Shown piece by piece: positions 14,866 through 28,900 of a stretch of DNA of 64,000 nucleotides. The position numbers were made by a program, and so were the translations under genes. The notes beneath the pieces were generated by a model that saw only the letters and a program-made list of their open reading frames with translations, was not told the DNA's origin and made no database searches. The first letter of the stretch is position 1. The number at the start of each line of letters is the position of its first letter. Origin of the DNA: Hydractinia symbiolongicarpus (lineage: Eukaryota > Cnidaria > Hydrozoa > Anthoathecata > Hydractiniidae); assembly GCF_029227915.1 (NCBI RefSeq), contig NC_079875.1:5332001-5396000 (forward strand), in the 5' to 3' direction.

Positions 14866-14952
14866 TGATTTTAACCAGCCTGGCCCAGGGTCATTTCTTC
14901 GCGCCGTCTCGGATATCAAATAAGCGAAAAATTGCCCTGGGAAAGAGATTGT
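14866..14952 (-). repeat. CTCGTCCCCAGG-family element, right copy of an inverted pair
   Basis: GGCCCAGGGTCATTTCTTCG and CCGTCTCGGATATCA are the reverse complement of the 13197-13275 copy, with some divergence. The pair frames about 1.6 kb of AT-rich DNA with no gene. Confidence 0.55.
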
Positions 14953-15150
14953 GTAGAACTGATATTATGTTGCATAACCACTCATATTTTAAAAATTTAT
15001 GTTCTTCCCTTGTTATATATTGGTTCTGTTATTGGATGCTAGCCTTTTTTCGCCCGACCACGTTTTCGCATTTTATACCAGTTTAGATATTAGTCGATTT
15101 TTAACAGTTACTTCAGAATCAATCAATTATTTTAGGCTCTTTACACTTAC

Positions 15151-15452
15151 CGTATAACGCCCAATCAATGCGCCCTTATACAGTTTTTTCTCTGCCGCCA
15201 GTGTCGCTTTGATATCCAGCGTTGCGCCTTTAGCACCTTTTGTTATCGCAAAGTAATCCAAAGTTACTTGTTCCGTATTTTGTTTTGCATCAGCACACAT
15301 TTCTTTTTCATTAGCAAAAACGATATTGTTGTAATCCTGTTTTATTAGATGTGAAAATCCGTTCCGAAATATATCCATACTCGGGCATAGATCGACCCAC
15401 GTTGTATTTACGTTGATTGCAATGTGAAAATGATTTGGAGCAGCAAAAATAC
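15151..15452 (-). CDS. Internal exon of an unidentified protein
   Basis: On the minus strand a TTTTTTACAG acceptor precedes an open frame of about 100 codons (APNHFHIAINVNTTWVDLCP ... LYKGALIGRYT), which ends at a strong GTAAGT donor at 15150. If the donor is unused, the frame stops at 15127. The composition looks like real coding sequence: mixed residues, two cysteines and an N-glycosylation site (NTT). I do not recognise the family, and neighbouring exons were not found. It lies divergent to the EMI-CUB gene. Confidence 0.5.
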
Positions 15453-16310
15453 CTGTAAAAAAATCATTTTATTACAGTCTCTTCCCCAGGTCTTTTTGCT
15501 CCTCGTCTTCGTTGGTTTTTCTTGTTTCCTCGCAGTAAAAGGTATTGGAATGGGAATGGTATTGGTCTTTTGTCGCAACTGTTAGGTTAGAAAAGAAAAA
15601 TTTTTTTCACTCATGCGTGTTTCTGTAAAACTCTTAGTTAAAAAATTCAAAATACGTCCCTAGAATTTTTTTATATTTGTTTTCAGTTTTAATCGATGTG
15701 GGGACTTGAGGCAGTTTCGTGACTGATACAAAACTTCGCAAAACATTTGAAGTTAAAACAAACATAAATTCTCGATTAGCAAAAAACAGAATGTGTGTCA
15801 GATCTTACTTAACCGAGAAAAAAAGGTGGCGTGGTAAAGAAACAAAAATACTTACTTTTAACTTGCAGAAGAAGAAGAAGAAGAAAAATCCTAGCGTTGT
15901 TTCCCATTTGAATGGCGAAAATTATTTAACCTTTGATGCAAAAAATTCTTTAAACTAAATGTTATTTTTGTAATTTGAGTTTCGCAAAATATGATATTCG
16001 CAATGAGTAAGAGCAAAAAAAATTATTTGATAAACGTGCAAATATTTGCTTCCAACAGAACCGGTTTTTACTTGCTTTTGTATTTAACTAATACGGATTT
16101 TAGAACTACTTATATATCTATGGACTTTAGAAAAGAGAAATTAGTTCCCAGTGTTTTTTCATCAGCTAATAATTATACTCTCCGCGACGGAGTGCAGAAT
16201 TTGATGACGTAGACATTGTTTGTTTTGACGCAGTGTGCGCACAAAATAAACATACGCTGTGTATAATTCATTTCCAGAGAAGTTAAGTTTCATTTTGCGA
16301 TTTACTGAGA
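15453..16310. other. Spacer between divergent genes
   Basis: No exon was recognised. It contains a CCCCAGG-type fragment near 15484. A TTTCCAG acceptor-like site at 16271-16277 lies 33 nt before the next start codon. Confidence 0.4.
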
Positions 16311-18275
16311 ATGAATTACATCTATCTTTTTGCAGTTTTTATTTTGGTTATTTATCGAGTTGAGGGAGAAACTCGTTTAAATCCTAGAGGGTAAGTTCTT
16401 TGTTACCGTTTTTTTTGCTCACTGCAACCTTGCAATCCAAACATTGAAACACTCTACTTATTTGACGTCAATGTTCCAGACTTCAAAGCCGGTGAGTTTG
16501 AAACAAGGAAATCCCGCCAAAGGGTTTTTAAGCAGGATGGTGGTTGTCTAGACTTTCTACTTTTTTCCGAACTTTGTCACCAAGAATAATAAATAATGTC
16601 GAAGAGAGGCCAGTAAATCTAAAATGAAACGGTTTCATAATTCATTTTTGAGGAAAGAAACAGTTGCTTTTCTGATTTGTTTATTTATACTTTTTTCCAC
16701 CTTGTAGGAGACTTTTATGGTTTATTTTTTTCAAATTCTGCGTCGCCCTTATTTATAATGCTGTGTCACGGCATCTATTATCAAAAGCCGTAATGTTCGA
16801 AGCAATTTCAGGTGCGAGGTCAGTAAAATTTATTGTTTGTTTTTAGCAACAATGTTTGCAAACTGGTAACTTCGTATACTGCTCTAGCAAGTACGAAGAC
16901 ATCGTACAGCATTAAAACACCGTATAAAACATGTTGCAAGAGAATCGTGTTTTGTGTGAAGAGGTGCACTAAGTTTAGGTAGGTTCATGTTTCAAATACG
17001 ATATAGGCTTGTCTGAGATGTGCTTTTTTGCATAAGGATGGGTCAGAATGTGTAAACATAGTGTGAAGTTGGACATGTTTTGTGCCGGCAAGCTGATGTT
17101 GGCATTTTGAACAACTAAACAACACGTGCTCTTCGATAAACTCTTTCCCGTACATTTCTGTGTTAATGATGGCGCTTATCATTATCGTTAACAGAGCTCT
17201 TTAAAATGAAGTTTTATGGTTTAGCTCCAAAAGCTATTGAAAGAAAAATGAGTATTAGAGCAACCTCAACCTCGTCCCCAGGACTATTTGCTTCTCAACG
17301 GCGCTCCGCTTTCTGATAGTTCTAGCGAAATATATTAAAGGTGCTGGGGTCAAGCTTCGCGCAACCTCAAATTTTTAAAACGCGCATAAATGATATGATT
17401 TATCAGGTTGTTGTTATTGTTTTAAGAAATAAGAAGATCTATTACAAGAAGACACGTATTACTGCGAAGTTAAACACGACATATCGTTGTTGTAAAGGTT
17501 ATGAACGAACGCACCCAAGTCATACACAATGTTTAAAACGTAAGTCTTGAACGGCGCAAAGAAAAATATTTAAATTTAAGATTTATTCTTTTGTTAGATT
17601 GCCACAGCAGTAAGTTTAATCCGGAATGTTTGCATTTTCTCTAACCACTTACGATATCCTTAAGAAAGCTTTATATTTTAGTTTTTTTGTTTTTGTTAGC
17701 AATATGTATAAAAGGATGCGATGTGGGATCGTGCGTCGCACCCAACATATGCCAGATGACGTATGACTCCAGACTTGGATTTAAAGAAAGCGTGAAATTG
17801 CCAGGTAGAATCCACTTAGTCTTTATCCTTTTTATACTTTTCCTTCTAACAAAATTTCACATGATTTAGTTCCAATACCACCATCGTTAAAAAACAAGCA
17901 CATATTCCTTTAGAACGATGTGGTGGCCATTTTGAAAAAGCGAGCGGAAAGATTGCTTTACATGGGAACACAACTCATCCCATTTATCGGACACGACTAT
18001 GCCGGTGGACGATACGGATTCAAAATGGTAGCAAAGCCACGTTCCAATTTATTAGTTTCCATTTTCACAACGGGACAAGTTGTGCCGAAAGCGTCATAAC
18101 TGTTCGACAAGAAAACGCGAGAATTTTTTTCTTTTGTAGTATCAACGCACCTAATAGTCAAAATAAACTTGTTCTTGGGGCCGGAGTTTGGACCATCGAG
18201 GCAGTTCAAAATAATTGGAAAGAACGTGATGGATTTGAAATCACATTTGAATCCAAAAAAAAGAACGGTGTTTAA
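16311..18275 (+). CDS. Secreted EMI-CUB domain protein, five exons
   Basis: Exons 16311-16390, 16847-16963, 17427-17539, 17700-17804 and 17914-18275 join in phase to 777 nt, 258 aa. Exon 1 encodes a signal peptide (MNYIYLFAVFILVIYRVEG). Exons 2-3 form an EMI domain: it opens with NNVCKLVTSYTAL, has a central CCKR-FC pair and ends TTYRCCKGYE, the usual EMI pattern leading to a cysteine-rich module. Exon 4 is a short Cys-rich EGF-like remnant (CIKGCDVGSCVAPNICQ). Exon 5 is a CUB domain beginning CGGHFEKASGKI, with a CRWTI segment and the terminal EGFEITFES-like strand. EMI domains mediate assembly of extracellular matrix or receptor proteins, and CUB binds proteins, often in a calcium-dependent way. 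EMI followed directly by CUB in so small a protein is unusual. A possible 12-nt microexon at 17598 was not used because the direct junction restores CLKPIC. Confidence 0.75.
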
Positions 18276-19911
18276 CCATAGCACCATAACTTTGACCTTT
18301 CTCTACACAGGGTTCCCAATCTTTTTTCAAATCAAAACAGTAGGAGAATTTTCATTGGTACTAAAAAAACAGGCGCTCCACGAAGGTTGGTGATATGTGG
18401 TCAAAGCACAAAAAGAATTTACTTACTCGACCATTAAACTTTGAAGAAATTCCAGCCTGATCTTCTCTTTCCCTTTGACGGGGAAGAGGTATGAAAATCT
18501 TTTCAGTTTTTATCATGTATATAATTTTCCTCAAAGTTTCAATTCTCTTTAATTTTGACATTTAAAAACAGACCGGCAACCCTGTATAATTTGTAACAAA
18601 CATTTTTTATTCTCAAACACAGAATTTGATATCGTAAAACATACATAACAAAGACAAGCATTCTAGTTGAAGAAAAACATTTACAATTACAAAATATTAA
18701 CCTGCTATGTACAATCCAACTTTAAAATTATAATAAAAGATGACGACATTTTACAAATGTCCTATTTGCTTCGAGGTTGAATAAAGCTTTTAAAGAATCT
18801 CTCGATTCCGCCGCCATGCGAAGTTTTCACCAGATTGATCCATCATTTCGCTACTACAACTTATTATATATTCGACAGCAAACGCTAGCTCATTTCCCTT
18901 AATTGGTCTTTGACCCATAAGAGTCTTAATACGTATTTACAATCATAAACGCCACTTCTCGCTTGTTTTGTTTACACAGCAATTCGTGCCCACACTACAA
19001 GTGATGCGTAGAACTAAACGTCAAGGAAAACAACCGAACATCCGCTCTCCACCACACGTTCTTTACTTTTAGGCGCATAATCACCCTTTTCAGAAAAATT
19101 AACACATACATTTTTATTTATTTTAATGTCCAGGACAAGTTTTATCCTGAAAATTTGAAGATCTAAAAGTTACTAGAACTGGAAATAAAGGTACTTTGTT
19201 TTCACGCGTTCTACAATTTTTTAAAATGTTTGGCCAGATTGATTGCACAATTTTTCTCAACTTTAAACGAGGGAGAGTGCCCAAAGTGAGACTTTAAAGA
19301 TAGTTAGATAAATAATTTGAAAGCGTAAGATAGGAAATTCTGAACACAATATATACAGGCGATACTTTCTCCATAAAAAGCAACAAACTCTTTGAACAAA
19401 GGAGCACCATTGCAATTTTTTTATAAAAAGCATTACGATGGAAATGGCAAGCTAGCAAGCACGTGGTCGATTTTGCAGTGCGTTTATGATCGTGTGTATA
19501 TAATTAGGGTGAGTTTGCTATTTCAGTAAAACATTTGAACGTGTTCTGATCTTCAGTTTTCAATAAGGTTCCAGGATAATGTTTTTTCATCTATTATCTG
19601 TCAGTTTTTACAATAAAATAGGGATCTCAAAAAATTTGCCAGCAAGATGATTACGCGTGTTTGATTTGTTACTATACCTGCTTAGAACAATTTGGCTAAA
19701 AAACTTTTTTTAAAAAAAAAACAAGCAAAAAACGTAAAAAGACATATTATCCCGCTAGATTTTAACATTTTTTTTAATATTTTTGTATGTCGTTATATTT
19801 CAATTAGCCAAAAAAAATATACTTTGTTAATAAACAAAGGCTTAAAAATTAGTGAGAGATCTCTATTAAGTTCTAACGTACATTAACCTATTCATTCTGA
19901 CCTACATTGAG
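18276..19911. other. Spacer between convergent genes
   Basis: 3' flanks of the EMI-CUB gene and PAXIP1. AT-rich, with no frame I would support and no clear repeat. Confidence 0.5.
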
Positions 19912-22900
19912 TCAATTGAAAAGATATAGATTCCATTCGAGTTCTTGCTTCATTACTCCTGATAAGATTAATTCCACGTTGTAAACATCTGAAATTAAAA
20001 ACAAAATACAATTCGAACATGACGATTCGAAGATTAAAAAGTACTTCTCACAATTCAATGATGCGTGAAAATTAATACACTAAAGGTTCGACCTTTTTTT
20101 TACCGCTCGAACAAAATCTACTACTACCGCCACTACTCTCTTTTGGGAGGAATGCTGAGGGTGACACTTAAATTAAGTATGGAGGAACGCACCGTATCCT
20201 TCTTTTACGACATCATTCCATAATTTTTTATCGTCCATGCAAGAAACGAGGTAGCTGTTGTACGTCTGGTCCTAAAACAAAAGTATGTCAAAAATTCAAG
20301 CTAGGTTAAAAGGGCGTTTTAAGGCTGTTATCTGGCTGGGCAGAAATTTCTGTCGGTCTAATGGGAATTTGGATTGGCATGGCATATCCTACAAAATTAG
20401 CGAGGTTAGCCATAAAATATACACGCCACACTACTACAAATAGTATATGGAAAAAAAGACGTTATGAACGTTGCGGAATAGAGTGTAGTTTGACGACAAA
20501 AATAACATACCTTCAGAACGTTCACCAAAAATATATTTTTTATATCCTCTACTGTCTTCACCTCCGTCATCTAAACGTGAAAAAAAAATTATTATAACAA
20601 TGTTGCAAACTATCCACTAACGCCAACTGAAAAACTTAATGCAAAGTTATTTTGCATTACATTACCTTTCCTCCAGCACACTCGATAATTTCTTTCATTG
20701 CATTCGGAGCAGGTAAGATGGAGGGAGTCACGTGGAAATGAAGACCCTGAAAAAAAGTATCAAAAACGTTACCAGTGTGAATAGAGGTTAAGTAGAAAAT
20801 ACGTTACCAGTGTGAATAGAGGTTAAGTATGAAATACGTTACCAGTGTGAATAGAGGTTAAGTATGAAATACGTTACCAGTGTAAATGGAGGTTAAGTAT
20901 GAAATACGTTACCAGTGTAAATGGAGGTTAAGTATGAAATACGATACCAGTGTGAATAGAGGTTAAGTATGAAATGTCGTCAGTCTCCAAAAATTGACCA
21001 AATTTGGTCAAAAATAGTTCAGCCAATATGTTTGCATTTTTAAATTCATGTAACCGACTAAATTTAACTTTTTTTAAAGTTATTGCAATAGTTTTATTAA
21101 GAGTCAATATAGAGTTTTACCACAAAAAATAAAGTTAAGATTTATTCGGATTAGATGTCGAGATATCATGGCTCAAAATCGCCATAATATAATTTCTGGT
21201 TATTCTTAATGTCTGCAGTGTGCACATGATTGTTGTTAGTTATTTTAAAAATTAGCAGAATTATCTATAAAACAATAATAAAAAACTATAAGCGTTAATG
21301 GGATAGGCAGGAATTTCAGCCTAAAAATCACTTTTTACCTAATCTCAGCACAATTGAGCAATCCATAATGGTTGCGGCCTTGGGTCACCCATTATGACTT
21401 TAATTTTTATTTCTTTAGTCTATCTGATTGTCATATTCATATAACATGTGTACATTATTAAAATCACAACCCAGCCTGAAGGGTGTTGAGTATTTAATAC
21501 TTAAAAGTATGGAATACGTCATAAGTGTGAAGAGAGAGTATGGAACAAATTTGATTGGCTATCTGCTCATTATTCTTTTGCATTATTAATTTCGCCGTTC
21601 TCGACCGCATGATAAATTAAAACGATTTCAACTTTCACCATGAATCGGTTTTATTTCGATTTTAAATGGAAATTCACCTTCTCTGCGAAATCACATTTTC
21701 CAGATTTTTCAGCGCCGACTGTGATAGATAATACGTCGTGTAAAGGCTAGAAAGTTCTTAATTTGTTCCGATATACCTTGCAAACCTGTCTTGTTTGTGC
21801 ACGTTGTAAAGATCTTGTTAGTTTGAAACCAAACAAATCTTCAGACTCTGGATCAACCAAAGTGTAGTTCGTTTCCTCTAAATTGTAAAGAAATTAGAAT
21901 AACAAGTAACGAGTAACGAGAACAAGAACAAGAACGTACCGACATAAAAAACAAGAAAGGCTAATAGGCTAAAATAAGAAAAAATAAGCAACGAGAAAGA
22001 AACGACAATACAACGAAATAAAAGAACGAGAAACAGAAAAGAACAGAACAGAAGACGTGAGGACAAAAATATGAAAACACAAACCAAAAAAGAGTTAAAA
22101 TACCAAAAAAAAGCGACGAGAACACGACACGAGCAATGAAACTACACCGAATATCAAAGAACGAGAATCAAAAACCACTGATATTGAAAATATAAAAGAC
22201 TAACAAATCACAAACTCTAAACATATGATAATTTTTAAACTTCTATTTAAACATACAACCTACCTAAAAAGTTCCTCGCCTCAAATGACTCGTCTACCCA
22301 AGCAGGAGCTACAAGAAACTTGCAAATAGAAACAGCCGATAAAAACTTCACCGTTCGAGTGATCTAAAAGAACAAATGACGTAATGCTACCCTTTAGTTC
22401 CTGAATGCCTCAGATCTCCTATTTACGGGTTGTTTAAAAAGCAGAACGTAGCAATGACATTCATAAATATCGGTGCGTTGCTTAGAAGATTAGAGTTTTT
22501 AGAACATTGTTGTAATCAACGATACATGTTATAATTAAATTCTAAACTATTGTTTATCAATACCGTCAGCTTACATTTGAGTCTTTTTAAACAAACTTGA
22601 AACCAATTTTAAAAAAGAGACAAGCGACTTTAAGTGATAATAAAATCACGTTTATACATACCATACTGAAAAGAAACGCCTTCTTTTTTCGACATAAACA
22701 AATCATTAACTTATTGAGGAAGATGCTTCACTTGTAAAAATTTGACAACAGAATCATCCTCTCTTCCTTGCAACCAATTATTACACACAAAAACAACAAT
22801 CAAAACTAACGTAGACAATGTCACACCGACCAACAGTATGATCAATTCAAGTAATACCATTACTTAGCAAAAAAATTCCGATCCTATATTAATTATCTAC

Positions 22901-25900
22901 GAAACAAAAATACCTCGGTTCGTTATGAAGTTGTGTCCGGTTTTTGTTTCAGTTTTTGAGGCTACTTAAGTTGAAGATGATGCACATGCTCACTTTGTGA
23001 AAGTGGCGTGTGAAAAAAATGAAGATTTTGTTTATTGGTTGAATAAACAATAAGTATAATTTTCTGAATGATTCGTTGAGTTTTCTTAATCAATGTTTTC
23101 TTTCCACGATAAACAGAAACAAGTTAAAATGACATACATATCACGAATACAAACAAACAAGTTTTTATAAAGCTTATGTTCTTTTGAGTAAATCCGAATT
23201 TATCTTTCCTCAGAACAAATATTTTTTTTAAATAAGAGATCAAGCGAAAAACCTTGTAATTCACAATCGTCTTTTGAGAGAATGGAAAATAATAATGTTT
23301 TAATTCCACTAAATATGAGAGAATATTATGTTTTAAATGATAGGTAATATTTAAATTTCCTAACACAACGACTACAATCACAACCTGTAAAATGGTGAAA
23401 CATCGAACATCGATTACGAAGAAACATCGACTACAAAAAAACAACGACTACAACGAAACATCAACGACGACAAAACCACCACACAACATAACGTGAACAA
23501 CAAAACAACGACTACGACGAAAACATCGATTACGACGAAAAAATGACGACAAAACCACCAAACAACTATGACGTCAACAACAAAACTACGACTACGACGA
23601 AAACATCGATTACGATGAAACAACGACGAAAACATCACCAAAGAACTGACGTCAATAACAACACTACGACTACGACGTCAGTAACAAAACAACAACCGGC
23701 TTATATGCTTGCCGTATATTGATACACCATGATACGGAGCAAATTTTATAACTTCGTATGTGAATTGCAAAGCTATTGTCATTGTTACTTAATGTATTCT
23801 CTCTTATAATAGTAGCGCCTTTATAGAAAACTCACTATTATCCATTCTTTATTTTGAGTCTGACAATTATATTTTTGTGTTTTTTACATATGTACAGCCC
23901 AATGTTCGCCTCATTTCACACAAAGAATATTTATTGTGGTTATACATTCACTTTTAAAAATTTACAGTACCGCAAAAATAGGATAAATAACTCGCAGCGG
24001 TACAAAGAAAAAGATGACGGTCATATACTAGTCGAAGGTTATGATCAAAAGTTAAAAAGAAACGATTGATACCTAATATTGTTTTTATTTGTACAGTTTT
24101 ATCGTTAACATGTATAGCAGCTACTCTCGCTATCATATACTGTCAAAATTATACTGTACTGCAAAAAAAAAAACTGATCGCCTCTTAAGATAGCCACGAT
24201 ATCAAAAGAGGCATCTCATCATCAACTTAGAATACCATACCATAAATCCCCCGGGGAAAGAAAATATTGCAGCAAAGTTGACATTGATTTTACTCCTCTT
24301 ATGGCTACCAATTTAAAAAAAACTTTAATTTTTTTATAAGTGCCATCAATTACACAACAAAACTGTATCTACTGCAGAGGCTTTTTTTTACTGCGAGGGT
24401 TGGAGTAAAATGCGTTGAAAAAATTCCTTTGCTCGGTATAAATAACACTCTTAAATAAAAATGACAATCATACCTTCGGTGCAACAAGATGGGTGCAATC
24501 ATTAACACCCTTGGCCAACTCGCCTTTCAGTTTCAATACATTCTGAAGAAAAGAATCAGATATTTCTAAGTAAGTCCTTACTGAGCAAATGTCACTATAA
24601 TAAAATAAGTATAATTTGATCATGTATTTTCATGTTTGAGGATCCCGATAAGACAGAGAAATAATGTAATGAACAAGAAAATTTCAAGAAGTTTTGTTGA
24701 GATTCTCCATCGTTTCCGACGTTTGAGTGAAAAACAAAAATGTAGGTTTATGGTTGGCTGATAAAAAATTTAAAATTCATATTTATATTATCTTATAGAT
24801 AATTTCATTTCTTTTATATCCAATAATTTTATAATGAATATATTGAATTTGTGTGTGAACCATTAGAGTATCCTTTAACCGCTTACACGGTTTTATTTTA
24901 TTGTGAAAATGTATGTTACTCTTTCTCCTCCAGTTTTTTTGAATCAGTGGTACATTTCAGAACGAACACTGAGCTTAAGGGGAAGATTTTGGAACTTTTG
25001 TATTCGGTGTGATGAGATTTAAGTTGAAAGATAAATAGGTTTTGACCTCGCAATCTTTTCATAATTGTCAGCATTCCATGTTTAATTTGTTTGTTTTAAC
25101 ATTTATGCTACATATAATTTATTTTCATCGTGTAACTCTTCATACTAAATTAAAGATTGTAGAGAATAAAAAAAATACCTGACGAAGACGATGTACTGTC
25201 GCTCCTGTTAAACCAGTAAATAAAACTCTCTTCACGTGTGGAGGAAAATTCAGTTTTCTAAAAAAAAGAAAAAAATAAGTTTTAAGATTCAACCTGGTAA
25301 ATTAGTTCAACGCTCAACTGGCCTTAAAATCTTCCAAAAAACCCAAAATGGTGGAAAAGATGACTTTTTTACCTTCTAAATAATGTGAATATACTTTAAA
25401 ATTGTGTTTTTATTAGGTATAAAAATATTATAAGAACCCAGCGTACAAACACCTTTATTATTCCCAAGTACGAGTTGTTAAGAATCAATGTATGAATTAA
25501 AATTTAACTTATAGTTCTTCAGGTAAATTTTTATATAAACCACTGCAAATGTTACTCTTGTTCGTTCAACCAACTCACCCACCTTTGTTTCTCAGTAGGT
25601 TGTAATTCATTGCTTTCCCCATCCTAAAAAAATAAGCATGTCTTAAAAAATAAATACCTTATAATGTAATTTGTGAAGTCCTGTAAATGTTTAATAAATA
25701 TGTGTTATTCTGGTCGCAGTTGTGTAACACAAAAAACACTGACTAGCTTTATTAACTTTTCTTGTTGGACGTGTGAAATACGCCTTGCCCCTTTGCTGAA
25801 CACTGAAGCTTAAATTTTTGTGTTAACATACTTGAATTTCGGACAGTTTTCTCTTTCCTGATGTCAACAATTGTTCCTAAAGAAAGAAAAAATCATTACA

Positions 25901-28900
25901 GCTTACTACTACTAGCAATTTGGCTTCCAGAAAAAAAAAAGAAAAGCACTAAAAATGCAAAATTATTTAAAAGAAATACATTTAGCCCAAAAGATTTCCC
26001 ACTACAGAAACACTTGCTCAGTTTATTATGCACGTGAAACAGCTTTTTTATGCAATGTTTATGAAAGTGAAACGGTGCACATAAACAAACGTGTTCAATA
26101 AGAAAAATTCTTTTTTAGCTTGTAACAGTTAAGAAAGTTATTAATACGAAAATGTTTTACCCCAGAAAAATCTTCATTCCAAATATCTAAAACAAGAACA
26201 AACAAAAATAGATTCATCGTACAAGTGTAAAGTAATGAATTCAAAACAAGGAAATTCAATGAAACTTTCATCTAAAGGTTGGTTTCCAATAAACTCAGTA
26301 TTGTCGCGCAACAGTTGTGCAAATGTCGGGCAACTGTTGTACAACTGTCGTGCAACTGTCGTGCAACTGTTGCTCAATACTTATGCTAATCAATGAAAAC
26401 CGACCATAACATTTTCTGGACTTTTAAGTTATCTACTAATTTACCCTAATTACTGGCGTAAAAAAGCAATCATAACCAGGTATTGACTTTATTGGTTTTT
26501 TAAAAATTCGTAACAAATGACTGCTGTGCTGCGACTGTTGTGCGATTGTTGTAATTGTTGCACAATACTTTTTTTGTTAATGAATGGAAACCGACTATAA
26601 AAATTTGTGGATTTTTTATCAAGGCCAAGTATTGACTTTATTAATCAGAAAAATAAAACAAATCACCATACCAGTGATATGTGTTGAAAAGGTTGGGTTT
26701 AATCCAAGTTCATCAGGTGTATTAAGGACAGCATATTTAGATTTTCCTTTACATGGGAACGCTTGACCAGCTATAAAAAAAAAATATGATGTTACACTTG
26801 ACCACCTATCAAAACAGAGATATGAAGTTGTTATTGGTTTTGCATAGCCTAAAGTTAACACTTTGAATGTTACTCCTATAAAATGTCTAATACATTAACA
26901 AAGAAAAACAATAAAAAGTCACACAAGAAACACATACTCTGTATCATGTCGCCTAACCATTTTGGACTGGTCACGGGTATACCCCATTCAATGGCTTTCT
27001 TGTATTTTTCTCCACTCGGACTAAAAAAACGACATAAAAAAAATTAAAATTCGGCTTTTTTTATGATTTACACAGTTAAAATTAATTAAAAATAACATTT
27101 AAGACTTGCACATCTAGGTCATAATCTTTAGGTTTAGGTCAACTATTTTGCTTTACGTAACTTACGCTTTACATATAACTTGCGTATGTGCTCGAGCCAT
27201 ATGTCCAGTGTACTGTGCTCCGAGAAAATTAATCATGTGCTTAATGAGAACACGTTCACGCCCATCATAACCGCTTACTGTCATAAGCTAAAATAATAAA
27301 AATTATGTGATTTCATAAGCTAAAATATAAACAATGTTTTGATCAAGCACAACGTATTTTAGTCCTTTTTTAATTTATTTACAATTATGAAATGCAGCAT
27401 TTGCAGTCAACGCAAATTTGATCAATTTGCTGGCAAATTAACTCTTATTATTATTCAACAATACACACATATACCTCGTAACATATTAATACAACTAGTC
27501 ACTTATACTTTTACAAATTTATCTTTTCTATGACTTCGTTGTCTTAGAGACTTGTCACAGCAATGTCCCTTGCTTTTATTCATATGAAACAATGTATTTA
27601 TTTTACAAGACTTAATTAGTCTAAAGTGAACTTCTAAATATAAAGAGAACCTGAACTATCACATATTTCCTGCAAAGGCTTACTGCTTTAGATTTTACTA
27701 GGTCAAGTTAAAAAAAAACAGAACAAAGAAAAGGAAGGGAGACTAACAGGTATTAAAAAAAAGAGAACTAAATTATTGATGTTAGATTTATAACTAGTTG
27801 CTTGATTTGAGCATTTAATTCTTTTTTTTTTAATGTGGAGTGCTTCCTTGATCCTTAAAAAAAAATTCATCGCTTGTTAGCCACGTTGATATTATAAAAA
27901 TTTAAAATTTAGGCTTGGATAATGGTTTAAAATTTAATCTCCTGTCCATTTTTAGTATCTTTGTTTTATTATTATTATTTGTCATTTCTTCTTCCCCTAA
28001 TTAGTCTCTCGATATTTATTTGTTTTATTTTTACTGCTTTCCAAATAAAAAAAAAGATACCGAATTCTTCATCCCTGGTATAGTATCCGTGAATGGGACA
28101 GGTAAATGAAGTGGTGTCCGTGGAGGAAAATACTTCTTTGCTACAAGAATATCGTTCAACCAATATGCAGTCGCAATTTTCTTCCTATCTTGAAGTGCCT
28201 ATAAACATAGAAGATCAAATTATACTGTGAATTAAAATATTACTTTGCTATATTAATATTCCTCAGTTATTGTACTAAATTTTTTAACAGATTTAATATT
28301 TTGACAGAACTTTTATAAAAAGCATTCCACAATTATTTGGCATTTTAAAGACAGAACAAAATTACGGAAGTAACAAGTTTTAATTTTAGCAACACTAGTA
28401 GTAGGTGCCCAGATTATAACTAAAAAAACAATTAGTATGAAAAAATAAAGCTTTAACGGGAAAAACAACACTAATTCTTTAAATGTGATATATAAACACA
28501 AACCTTTTTAAATAGAGCACTTTGTTGATGCAAACAGATTAGATGTGTAACATCTGATGTGTAAGATTCTCGAATGATTCCTGAGGACTTTTTAATAACC
28601 TGCAATGACAATATTTTCGTTACATACCAAAATAAAATGCTGAAAACCTCATCGATAATGAAATATTTAATTACATGCTTCATAGGAATACCAAGACCCT
28701 TGTTAATTAGAAGAAATAATGTTTAAAAGAAATTAATGTGTTAAATGCATTGCTTTTATTTTTGTGATATGAAAATAATACTTTAAACAAATCACTACTT
28801 ATGCACCTCTTCCCATATGGCAAACGTGTCTGGTGGTAAACGTTCTTCGTATCCAGAAAAAAGAATGACAAATCCTTTCAACAAGTCAGCTGTTCCTGAA

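Larger units (their letters stand above)
9031..15150. other. Gene-poor spacer with MITE-like repeats
   Basis: No convincing exon was recognised apart from scattered short frames. The stretch holds the GCGCCC-rich MITE at 9917-10333, CTCGTCCCCAGG-family fragments near 12.0-12.2, 13.2 and 14.9 kb, and many GCTAGC-rich short motifs around 13.5-14.6 kb. Confidence 0.5.

Noticed and set aside
15719-16212. Plus frames of 79 and 73 codons
   Set aside because: Low-complexity Lys-rich content, no splice context and no recognisable family.
17598-17609. Possible 12-nt microexon in the EMI-CUB gene
   Set aside because: It keeps phase, but direct joining of flanking exons gives a better Cys-Leu-Lys-Pro-Ile-Cys junction.
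21878-22087. Very hydrophobic 69-codon minus frame
   Set aside because: Product of purine-rich low-complexity DNA read on the opposite strand.
23124-23641. Val/Phe/Cys-rich minus frames of 75-106 codons
   Set aside because: They lie in a PAXIP1 intron and are translations of a degenerate ACGAC-type repeat.
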